Positions 1 through 7,500 of a stretch of 8,760 bases of DNA are shown here, one piece after another (position 1 is the stretch's first letter; each line of letters begins with the position of its first letter). The notes beneath the pieces are model-generated. The model had not been told where the DNA came from and did no database searches. It saw only the letters and a program-made list of their open reading frames with translations. The position numbers and the translations under genes are program-made. Source of the stretch: an uncultured Bacteroidota bacterium (GTDB taxonomy: Bacteria; Bacteroidota; Bacteroidia; Chitinophagales; Chitinophagaceae); the NCBI GenBank assembly GCA_938008665.1, contig CALLKA010000060.1, positions 1 to 8,760 on the forward strand, in the 5' to 3' direction.

Positions 1-651
1 TTTTTTAAGGCCCTTCACGCTTAAATTTTGCGCTACTTCATTGATTAAATCCTGAATAATAAAGGAATGTTTTAAGATGGGGTCCTTACTTATTTCTAAA
101 TTAGTAATGGTATCAACATCATTTAACAATTGCACCAACCGTAAAACATTGGCTTGCGCTTGATGAATAAATTTATCCTTTTGCGCAGGGTTATCTATTT
201 CACCATCACTTAATAATTCAAGGTAGCCTTGAATGGCAAAAATGGGTGTTTTGATTTCGTGTGATAAATTTTGTAAAAATTCTTTTCTAAATTCTTCGTT
301 AGATTGTAGGGTTGCAATTTCATTTGCTTTTTGAACGGCCCATGCTTCCACATCTTCTCTTACCTCATCCATTCCTTTTTTAGGTAGTATATATTTTTGA
401 TAGGCCTCTTCACGTTTGGTTGCTTTTGTTTGTGCGATTAATTTGTAAATCAATTTTATTTTTCGGTAAACAAAAAAATCTAAAATTTGGTGTATTAATA
501 AGTAAGCAAAAATAAAGCTGATAAAAAAGTAAGCCACCCAGTAACGCCAATCATGTATTAATAAAAAAACGCTGGTTGCGATAATGACAGATAGTAGTAG
601 CGCAGTTAGCGCAGCTAGTTGTTTTGGCGATAAATTTTTTTGTTTAAACAT
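1..651 (-). CDS. Sensor histidine kinase, N-terminal part (truncated by window edge)
   Basis: This is the first 217 codons of a membrane histidine kinase that continues past the left edge; reading was done directly from the complement strand. Two hydrophobic segments (about residues 13-33 and 38-60) are separated by only a few residues (HDWRYW), so there is almost no periplasmic domain. A charged linker (62-120) leads to a HisKA dimerisation domain with the H-box NLSHEIKTP and phospho-acceptor His131. The catalytic ATPase domain lies outside the window. The ATG at 649-651 has an AGGTG stretch just upstream and starts a sensible membrane anchor. It lies 47 nt downstream of the response regulator stop, same strand, so the two are very likely one operon. 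By family knowledge it resembles the short-loop PhoR-like kinases of Bacteroidota. The signal sensed cannot be told from this part. Confidence 0.93.
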   Translation of the reverse strand, partial: MFKQKNLSPKQLAALTALLLSVIIATSVFLLIHDWRYWVAYFFISFIFAYLLIHQILDFFVYRKIKLIYKLIAQTKATKREEAYQKYILPKKGMDEVREDVEAWAVQKANEIATLQSNEEFRKEFLQNLSHEIKTPIFAIQGYLELLSDGEIDNPAQKDKFIHQAQANVLRLVQLLNDVDTITNLEISKDPILKHSFIIQDLINEVAQNLSVKGLKK

Positions 652-698
652 GCACCTTTGCCTTTTTATAGGCGAATACGAAGGTATCTAATTTGTTA

Positions 699-1382
699 TT
701 AATAATCGAATTTGTAACCCACCCCTTTCACAGTGGTAATGCAATCAATACCAAGTTTCGCTCTAATTTTACGAATATGAACATCAATAGTACGATCGCC
801 AACGATTACATCATTGCCCCAAACTTGGGATAGTATTTCGTTTCTTAAAAATACACGGCCTTTTTGTGCGGCCAATAAATAGAGTAGTTCAAATTCTTTT
901 TTAGCTAAAATGTATTGAACGCCATTAAGCGAAGTTCTGTATTGCGCAGGATCAATGGTTAAGCCATTGGTGGTCACAATTTTAGAATCACCTGCGGCAG
1001 GTTGAATTCTTCTGAAAAGTGCAGTAATACGACTGATTAAAACTTTTGGACTAATGGGTTTAGTAACAAAATCGTCGCCCCCCAATTCAAGTCCTTTAAT
1101 ATGGGAAGCCTCATCATTCAGGGCCGTTAATAAAACGATTAAAGTTTTATCAAACTGTGAATTGCTTCTTAAGTATTCGCAAACTTCAAATCCAGTTCGC
1201 TTAGGCATCATCACATCTAAAATAATACAATCTGGTTCAAACTGTTTTGCTTTTTCAATGGCCTCGCTTCCATCTCTTGCTGTTGCAATATCAAACCCGG
1301 CTTTCATTAAATGAAAACTTATAATTTCAATGATGTCGGGTTCGTCATCAGCAATCAATATTTTTATAGGAGCGTCTGCCAT
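699..1382 (-). CDS. OmpR/PhoB-family response regulator transcription factor
   Basis: A 227-aa DNA-binding response regulator, the usual size for the OmpR/PhoB class. The receiver domain (about 6-125) has the acidic pair Asp12-Asp13, phospho-acceptor Asp56 (ILDVMMP), Thr86 (LLTA) and Lys108 (TKP), so it should be phosphorylatable. The C-terminal winged helix (about 135-227) shows the recognition helix RTIDVHIRKIRAKLG (197-211) and the closing hairpin TVKGVGYKF. It is expected to be phosphorylated by the kinase directly downstream and then to bind promoter DNA. A longer reading frame begins at 1412, but its ten extra residues (MCYLITFVTT) are hydrophobic and not family-like, so the start at 1380-1382 (MADAPIKILIADDE) is preferred. 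The gene ends in tandem TAA stops. The regulon is not deducible; PhoB-like phosphate control is possible but unproven. Confidence 0.95.
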   Translation of the reverse strand: MADAPIKILIADDEPDIIEIISFHLMKAGFDIATARDGSEAIEKAKQFEPDCIILDVMMPKRTGFEVCEYLRSNSQFDKTLIVLLTALNDEASHIKGLELGGDDFVTKPISPKVLISRITALFRRIQPAAGDSKIVTTNGLTIDPAQYRTSLNGVQYILAKKEFELLYLLAAQKGRVFLRNEILSQVWGNDVIVGDRTIDVHIRKIRAKLGIDCITTVKGVGYKFDY

Positions 1383-1390
1383 AGTTGTTA

Positions 1391-1398
1391 CAAAAGTA
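1391..1398 (-). promoter_or_regulatory. Candidate -7 element (TACTTTTG) upstream of the response regulator
   Basis: On the minus strand the octamer TACTTTTG fits the Bacteroidota -7 consensus TAnnTTTG exactly and ends 8 nt before the preferred ATG. No convincing TTTG -33 box is seen 17-23 nt further upstream. If used, the 5' leader would be only a few nucleotides. It supports the shorter start, because the longer reading frame would overlap this element. Weak evidence from a short AT-rich motif. Confidence 0.3.
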
Positions 1399-1462
1399 AT
1401 TAAATAGCACAACCTTCCTTTTGCTTCTTATTATCAAATTGTTAACTAAATAACTTACACCC

Positions 1463-2116
1463 CTAATCCTTAAGTAGATACTTTATATAAGGATTGTGTA
1501 ATTTTTCTCTACCCCAGGTAATGGCAGGCCCATGTCCCGAATAAATAGTGAGGCTATCAGGCAAGGGGAATATTTGTTCTTGGATACTTTTAACGAGGTC
1601 AGATGGGTTGCTTCCAGGTAAATCGGTACGGCCTACTCCGTCCATGAAAATTAAATCTCCGCCAATAATGAAATCCTGGCTTTCATTATAAAAACAAACG
1701 CTACCAGGGGAGTGACCTGGGGTAAGTAACACTTTGAAGCTGTCTTTTCCAAATGAAATAATTTCATCTTGTTGAATATACTTTACTGCGCCAGTATAAG
1801 GTTCAGTCGCGACGCCCCATTTAGCCGCTGCTTCAGGCAAACGATCTAAAACAATTTGTTCATTGGGATGAAAATGCGCTGCCAATTGGTAGGTGGTACT
1901 AATTAAATTATTTCCGAAAACATGGTCTAAATGACAATGGGTATTTAATAATAATGTGGGTGTTAATTGTTGGGTGCTAATAAAGTCAGTCAATATTTTT
2001 TGTTCCATGCGCGTGTAGCAACCTGGGTCAATTATTATAGCTTCTTTATGCTCGTTATAAATGATATACGTATTCTCTTGAAAAGCATTAAAACAAAATT
2101 CTTGAATCGTTAACAT
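1463..2116 (-). CDS. Metallo-beta-lactamase-fold hydrolase, glyoxalase II / YcbL type
   Basis: A 217-aa cytoplasmic metallohydrolase with no signal peptide. The full binuclear metal site is visible: T-H60-C-H62-L-D64-H65, then His135 (LTPGHSPGS), Asp154 (IGGDLIF) and His195 (YSGHGP). The GRTDLPGS segment (162-169) after the bridging Asp is typical of the YcbL-like branch of glyoxalase-II relatives. It is about 40 residues shorter than classical glyoxalase II (GloB), which has an extra C-terminal helical domain for glutathione binding. Thioester hydrolysis, for example of acyl-thiol adducts, is the family expectation; the substrate here is unknown. The start lies 5 nt after the pyrD stop on the same strand, which implies co-transcription and perhaps translational coupling. 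An 80-nt gap follows before the response regulator. Confidence 0.92.
   Translation of the reverse strand: MLTIQEFCFNAFQENTYIIYNEHKEAIIIDPGCYTRMEQKILTDFISTQQLTPTLLLNTHCHLDHVFGNNLISTTYQLAAHFHPNEQIVLDRLPEAAAKWGVATEPYTGAVKYIQQDEIISFGKDSFKVLLTPGHSPGSVCFYNESQDFIIGGDLIFMDGVGRTDLPGSNPSDLVKSIQEQIFPLPDSLTIYSGHGPAITWGREKLHNPYIKYLLKD
1465..1495. repeat. Inverted repeat at the 3' end of the hydrolase gene
   Basis: Two perfect 8-bp arms, AATCCTTA (1465-1472) and TAAGGATT (1488-1495), are separated by 15 nt and lie inside the last codons of the hydrolase gene. The RNA of that gene could form an 8-bp hairpin close to its stop. No U-tract follows on the minus strand, so it is not an intrinsic terminator. It could slow 3' decay or be chance in AT-rich coding DNA. 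Confidence 0.3.
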
Positions 2117-2121
2117 GTAAA

Positions 2122-3165
2122 TTATTTATTAGCACTTAAATGACCGCAAATATTTTTTACAATGCTTGGGCCTTCGTAAATAAATCCTGTCCAAATTTGC
2201 ACCAATGATGCGCCTGCATCTATTTTTTGTTTTGCATCTGCACCTGTGAAAATACCGCCACTGGCAATGATTGGAATTCGACCATGCAAACCTTTATTCA
2301 AGTAGGTAAGCACGTCCGTAGACTTTGATAGTAAAGGTTTTCCGCTGAGCCCGCCTTTGCCAAATGTTTCTGCAGTGCTAAAATTGGCTGCATTTAAAAT
2401 GCTGCGATCAATGGTCGTATTACTTGAAACTAATCCATCAATTTTCACTTCCTGTATCAATGATATAATATCATCCAATGCACTGGTTTCTAAATCAGGT
2501 GCAATTTTTAGTAAAATGGGTTTGTTGTTTTTATTTAAGTTTTGCAATTCAGAAAAAATCTTTCTTAATGATTCTTTTTCTTGTAGCGCCCTTAATCCTG
2601 GAGTGTTAGGTGAACTTACATTGACTACAAAATAATCAACCACCTCGGCGAGTCCTTTAAAATTGATGCAATAATCTTTCCATGCATCTTCATTTTCAGT
2701 TACTTTATTTTTTCCAATATTACCACCAATAATTAATGGACTGTTTGTTTTTTGTTTTCGTTTTTTTAATCTTGTAGCAATGGCTTCCACGCCTTCATTA
2801 TTAAATCCCATCCGATTGATTAATGCTTGTTCACTTGGTAGTCGTAACATTCTGGGTTTTGGATTACCCAGTTGTCCTTTGGGCGTTACTGTGCCAATTT
2901 CAACAAATCCAAATCCTAGTAGTTCTAAAATATCTAAATGCTCCGCATTTTTGTCAAATCCAGCACCAAGTCCAACCGGGTTGGGAAAGTGCAAACCAAA
3001 ATGCGTACTGCTTAGATCATCGTTTTTATATTGAAATTGTCGCGCGATTAGTTCGTTCATCAATGAAGGGATACCTGTAGCCATATGTAAAGCCTTCATG
3101 GAAACGGTATGCGCAGTTTCAGGAGGCAACAAAAACAGTAGGTTTCGAACCAAAGGATAAATCAT
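2122..3165 (-). CDS. pyrD: Dihydroorotate dehydrogenase (quinone), class 2
   Basis: Oxidises dihydroorotate to orotate, the fourth step of de novo UMP synthesis, using FMN and passing electrons to membrane quinone. At 347 aa it has class 2 length. The N-terminal amphipathic segment (about 3-32, YPLVRNLLFLLPPETAH) is the membrane and quinone tunnel domain found only in class 2. Other landmarks are GAGFDKN (67-73), the orotate loop NRMGFNN (117-123), NVSSPNTPGLR (182-192) with the class 2 catalytic base Ser185, the FMN lysine Lys220 (LLKIAPD), SNTT (248-251), GGLSG (271-275) and ASGGI (301-305). All expected residues are present. The ATG at 3163-3165 gives the family-typical N-terminus. It is the first gene of a minus-strand cluster and is divergent from the thiolase across a 97-nt promoter region. 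No other pyrimidine genes are in view. Confidence 0.97.
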   Translation of the reverse strand: MIYPLVRNLLFLLPPETAHTVSMKALHMATGIPSLMNELIARQFQYKNDDLSSTHFGLHFPNPVGLGAGFDKNAEHLDILELLGFGFVEIGTVTPKGQLGNPKPRMLRLPSEQALINRMGFNNEGVEAIATRLKKRKQKTNSPLIIGGNIGKNKVTENEDAWKDYCINFKGLAEVVDYFVVNVSSPNTPGLRALQEKESLRKIFSELQNLNKNNKPILLKIAPDLETSALDDIISLIQEVKIDGLVSSNTTIDRSILNAANFSTAETFGKGGLSGKPLLSKSTDVLTYLNKGLHGRIPIIASGGIFTGADAKQKIDAGASLVQIWTGFIYEGPSIVKNICGHLSANK

Positions 3166-3169
3166 ATTG

Positions 3170-3201
3170 CAAATTTACAATGAAATATTTAGTTGCATAA
3201 A
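3170..3201 (-). promoter_or_regulatory. Candidate Bacteroidota promoter for pyrD
   Basis: On the minus strand TAAATTTG (3170-3177) matches the -7 consensus TAnnTTTG exactly. TTTA (3198-3201), one base from the -33 consensus TTTG, lies 20 nt upstream, a normal spacing. The -7 box ends only 4 nt before the pyrD ATG, so transcription would start at or next to the start codon, giving a leaderless or nearly leaderless mRNA. Motif-only evidence in AT-rich DNA. Confidence 0.4.
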
Positions 3202-3212
3202 CAACTGTTTAT
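3197..3212. promoter_or_regulatory. Perfect 16-bp inverted repeat, possible operator
   Basis: ATAAACA (3197-3203) and TGTTTAT (3206-3212) are exact reverse complements around an AC spacer. The site lies in the short divergent region between pyrD and the thiolase, covers the putative -33 box of pyrD and lies just upstream of the candidate thiolase -7 box (TACATTTA, 3222-3229, one mismatch). Position and symmetry suit a dimeric regulator acting on both genes. No known regulator consensus is recognised, and AT-rich DNA makes chance palindromes more likely. Confidence 0.4.
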
Positions 3213-3262
3213 AAAAATCACTACATTTATGGTGGATTTAGTCAAGATTTTAAACATTTTTT

Positions 3263-4438
3263 ATGCAAGAGGCGTATATCGTAGCAGGTTTTAGGACTGC
3301 AGTAACTAAAAGTAAAAAAGGGGGCTTTCGTTTTATGCGCTCCGATGAATTAGCCATTGAAGTGATTAAGGGTTTAATGAAATCAGTACCATCTGTTGAT
3401 CCAAAATTAGTGGATGATGTTATTGTAGGAAATGCAGTACCCGAAGCGGAGCAAGGTTTACAATTTGGTCGCATCATTGCAGCAAAAGCATTAGGTATTG
3501 AAGTGCCCGGTATTACCATTAATAGATATTGTGCAAGTGGTTTAGAAAGTATTGCGATGGCGACAGCGAAGATTAGAACCGGCATGGCAGATTGTATAAT
3601 TGCAGGGGGTACAGAATCTATGTCCATGGTCCCAACTGCAGGCTGGAAAACAGTTCCAGCGTATTCAATCACGGTGGATGAACCTGATTATTATTTATCT
3701 ATGGGATTAACTGCGGAAGCGGTTGCGAATGAATATAAAATTTCAAGAGAAGACCAAGATGTATTTGCATTAGCATCACATCAAAAAGCAAAGCAAGCCA
3801 TTGATAATGGTTATTTCAAAAAAGGAATTTTACCTATTGAAATAAATGAAACGTATATCAATGAAAAAAATAAACGTGCTACAAGATCTTATATCGTAGA
3901 TACAGATGAAGGTGTAAGAGCGGACACAACGATTGAAGCATTGGGTAAATTAAAACCAGCATTTGCATTAAAAGGTTCTGTTACTGCTGGTAACTCTTCT
4001 CAAACAAGTGATGGCTCCAGTTTTGTTATGGTCATGAGTGAAAAGATGATGAATTCCTTGGGATTAAAACCGATTGGACGTTTGGTGAATTGTGCTTCAG
4101 CGGGGGTTCATCCTAGAATTATGGGAATCGGACCTATTGCAGCTGTACCAAAAGTGTTGAAGCAAGCGGGCATGAACTTGGATCAAATTGATCTTTTTGA
4201 ATTAAATGAAGCCTTTGCTTCACAGTCTTTGGCAGTGATTCGTGAACTGGGTTTGGATACCAATAAGGTGAATATTAATGGAGGCGCCATTGCCTTAGGT
4301 CACCCATTAGGATGCACGGGGAGTAAACTTACTGTTCAGATAATCAACGACTTAGAGCGACTTAATCAAAAATATGGTATTGTGACCGCCTGTGTGGGTG
4401 GTGGTCAGGGCATCGCAGGAATCATTGAAAGATTATAG
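3263..4438 (+). CDS. Acetyl-CoA C-acyltransferase (thiolase family, degradative type)
   Basis: A 391-aa cytoplasmic thiolase, full length for the family. It carries out thiolytic cleavage of 3-ketoacyl-CoA in beta-oxidation, or the reverse condensation of acetyl-CoA. All catalytic elements are present: nucleophile Cys90 ([10 protein letters not shown]), NEAF (315-318), His347 in [11 protein letters not shown] and the second cysteine Cys377 in TACVGGGQG. The GGTESMS segment (115-121) is also family-typical. Sequence alone does not separate a FadA-like 3-ketoacyl-CoA thiolase from an acetoacetyl-CoA thiolase (AtoB/PhaA), so no symbol is given. The annotated ATG is the first in frame after an A/T-rich leader without a Shine-Dalgarno sequence, and the protein begins at the conserved first strand (AYIVAGFRT). 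No FadB-type dehydrogenase/hydratase or acyl-CoA dehydrogenase is adjacent; the next gene, 101 nt on, is unrelated, so it appears monocistronic. Confidence 0.95.
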   Translation: MQEAYIVAGFRTAVTKSKKGGFRFMRSDELAIEVIKGLMKSVPSVDPKLVDDVIVGNAVPEAEQGLQFGRIIAAKALGIEVPGITINRYCASGLESIAMATAKIRTGMADCIIAGGTESMSMVPTAGWKTVPAYSITVDEPDYYLSMGLTAEAVANEYKISREDQDVFALASHQKAKQAIDNGYFKKGILPIEINETYINEKNKRATRSYIVDTDEGVRADTTIEALGKLKPAFALKGSVTAGNSSQTSDGSSFVMVMSEKMMNSLGLKPIGRLVNCASAGVHPRIMGIGPIAAVPKVLKQAGMNLDQIDLFELNEAFASQSLAVIRELGLDTNKVNINGGAIALGHPLGCTGSKLTVQIINDLERLNQKYGIVTACVGGGQGIAGIIERL

Positions 4439-4468
4439 ATTTGAAGCCCATTTTCCATTTGTCCTTTT

Positions 4469-4502
4469 TTTGCGGTTTTTTGCCTAAAAATTAATAGTTT
4501 AG
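4469..4502 (+). promoter_or_regulatory. Candidate promoter for the first propeller gene
   Basis: TTTG (4469-4472) followed after 22 nt by TAGTTTAG (4495-4502), one mismatch from TAnnTTTG, fits the Bacteroidota promoter layout. Transcription would begin near 4506-4510, leaving a leader of about 30 nt before the ATG at 4540. The 101-nt gap holds no convincing hairpin terminator for the thiolase, so read-through is also possible. Confidence 0.35.
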
Positions 4503-4539
4503 GTACTTCATTCATTGTCAAATAAGCAAATTTATAATT

Positions 4540-7500
4540 ATGCGTATATCTATCTTAGGAAGCATTGTGTTAGCGACGGTTATGTTAACGACAAACGTAT
4601 CTGCACAAAAATCAAAAAAAGCCGCCCCAGTTGTGGCTGCATCCACACCAAAAGTGGACATTAATAAAGTATTTAAAAACTGGAAGCCGCGTAACGTAGG
4701 CCCTGCATCTATGAGTGGTCGTGTTACCTCCATTGATGTAGAAGTGGCAAATCCAAATAATATTTGGATAGGAGCTGCATCCGGCGGTGTTTGGAAAACA
4801 AATAATAGTGGTGTGAGTTGGACACCTGTTTTTGATGAACAGCCTATTTTAAATATTGGTGCTGTAGCAATGCAACAAAGTAATCCAAGTGTGGTATGGG
4901 TTGGAACTGGTGAAGGAAATCCAAGAAACTCAATCAGCATTGGAGAAGGTATATATAAAACTTTAGATGCTGGTAAAACATGGAAAAGAATGGGCCTAGA
5001 ACAAACTAGAAATATTCACCGTGTGATTATTGATCCTACCAATCCAAATGTAGTTTATGCAGGAGCCATCGGAAACCCTTATGGACAAAGCAAAAACAGA
5101 GGTGTTTATAAAACAACAGATGGTGGCGAAACTTGGAATCAAATATTATATACGAATGATACTTCAGGTGTGGGGGACATGATTATGGATCCAAAAAATC
5201 CAAATAAATTATTAGTAGCTATGTGGCATCACTATCGTAACCCCTATCATTTAGAGAGTGGTGGAAAAGGAAGTGGTATTTATATGACCATTGATGGTGG
5301 AAAAAATTTCACAAAGTTGGGTAAAGAAAATGGATTGCCTGATGGTAATTTAGGTCGTGTGGGTATTGCGATTAGTAAATCAAATCCTAACAGAGTTTAT
5401 GCTTTAGTTGAATCAACCAAAAGTGGTTTGTACAAGAGTGATGATGGTGGTTACAATTTTACTTTGGTAAATTCACAAAAAACAATCGTGGACAATCGTC
5501 CATTTTATTTTCAAGACATTATAGCTGATCCTTTAAACGAAAATACACTTTGGTATATTAGTCAAACAGTGGTAAAAAGTATTGATGCTGGAAAGAATTT
5601 TGAAACCATTATTCCATACAGTGGTATTCATCCGGATCACCATGCGTTTTGGATTCATCCAACGGATAATAAGTTCATGGTCGATGGAAATGATGGTGGT
5701 ATTGGTATTACAAGAGATGGTGGAAAAACTTGGATGTTTGATGAAAAAATTCCAGTTGGACAGTTTTATCACGTGAATGTAGATAATGAAACACCTTATC
5801 ATATCATGGGTGGTATGCAGGACAATGGTTCATGGAGAGGTCCGGCATATACTTTTATAGATGGAGGGATTAAAAACTACTATTGGGATAATTTATGGGG
5901 TGGAGATGGCTTTGATGTAATGCCTGATCCTGAAGATGCAAATTGGGTGTATGCAATGAGCCAAGGGGGTTCCGTTGGAAGATATAATACTGCCACGGGC
6001 GAACAAACTTACATTAAACCGCCAGCACCAGATGCAAAAACATTGATGCGTTTTAACTGGAATGCTGCTATAGCGCAGGATCCATTTGATAAAAAAACAA
6101 TTTATTTCGGTTCTCAATTTTTACACAAGAGTACAAACAAGGGCGCCTCTTGGAAAATAATTTCATCTGATTTAACAACCAATGATAGTGCTAAAATTGA
6201 CCAAACAAATAATGGCGGATTGAGTATCGATATTACAGGTGCTGAAAATCATTGTACCATTTTAACCATTGCACCTTCAAGTGTGCAAAAGGATTTAATA
6301 TGGATCGGTACTGATGACGGCAATGTTCAATTTACAGCTAATGGAGGAGCTACTTGGAATAACGTAACTGCAAATATTACAGGACTTCCTAAAGGCGCAT
6401 GGATCGCGCAAGTGCGTACATCAACTTATAATGCAAATGAAGTATTCGTAGTTGCAAATAACTATAGACAAGGTGACTTTGCTCCTTATGTTTTCAGAAC
6501 AACGGACCAAGGAAAAACTTGGACAAATATTTTAAGTGCTGCAAAAGTGACTGGGTATGCATTATCTGTTATACAGGACATTGCTGAGCCTAATTTATTT
6601 TTTGTAGGAACAGAACAAGGGATGTTTGTTAGTTTGGATAATGCGGAAACTTTCCAACAATGGAAAAACGGATATCCATCAGTATCTACTTACGATTTTG
6701 CTATTCAAGAAAGAGAAGCAGATTTAGCCATTGCAACATTTGGACGTGCCATGTGGGTATTAGATGATATTCGCCCTTTAAGAAAATTAGCAAAAAATAA
6801 AGGAGAAATCACTGACTTCTTTGTTTCAGCACCACCATCAAGCATTAATGCAACATTTAAAAATTCATCTTACGAGTGGAGCACATGGGGAATGTATGAT
6901 GGCGAAAATAGACCAGGTGGTTATCCAATTTCTATATTTTTAATGGATTCAATTAAAAGTGTAAAAGTTCAAATAAAAGATGCAAATGATAAAGATGTTA
7001 GAAATTTAACTTTTAAAGTGGATTCGGGTTTAACAAAAAATTATTGGAGATATGAGCAAAAAGGAACACGCGGTGCCGGTATGCCTAAATTAGGAGGCGC
7101 AGGTGGAGGTGGTGGACGTAGAATGATGTTTAATCCAAGTGCTGGTGGGGATGAAGATAGAGAATACAGAGGAAGAGCTGTTTTAGCTGGAAAGTATAAA
7201 TTAATTGTTACTGCTAAAAATAAGAAAGATTCTATCTGGTTGGAAGTGAAGGATGACGTTAGGGTTACTAATAAAACAGAGATTGTAAAGAAACAAGACG
7301 AAATGATGGCAAAGTTTCAACCTAGTGCAGATAAGTTAAACATGGTGATGGATCAATTGGACGAAGTGGATGCTTTATTATTACAATTGACAGCGGAATG
7401 GAAAGATAAAAAAGACAAAGGCTTGGATACACTGAATAAAACACATAAAAAAGTAGCAGCAAGTGCTAAAAAATTACGTGAATTTATCTCTGGTAAACCA

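Noticed and set aside
1383..1412. Ten-residue N-terminal extension of the response regulator from an ATG at 1412
   Set aside because: The extra residues (MCYLITFVTT) do not fit a receiver domain start, and they overlap an exact TAnnTTTG promoter-like box. The ATG at 1380-1382 gives a normal family N-terminus.
1465..1495. Inverted repeat as a terminator for the hydrolase gene
   Set aside because: It lies within the coding end with a 15-nt loop and no T-run after it on the minus strand; kept only as a weak repeat.
3250..3672. Antisense open frame opposite the thiolase start
   Set aside because: It is a shadow of the thiolase frame with no family resemblance, and the sense strand carries the catalytic motifs.
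4531..4540. Ten-mer TTTATAATTA shared with 7814-7823 upstream of both propeller genes
   Set aside because: It is pure A/T and at different distances from the two start codons, so chance or residual duplication is enough to explain it.
4518..4940. Antisense open frame opposite the first propeller gene
   Set aside because: Composition looks like a shadow, and the sense frame has a signal peptide and Asp boxes.
5101..5800. Repeated GATGGTGG-type stretches as DNA repeats
   Set aside because: They encode the recurring D-G-G of Asp boxes; the DNA repeats are a by-product of the protein repeats, not a CRISPR or tandem-repeat array.
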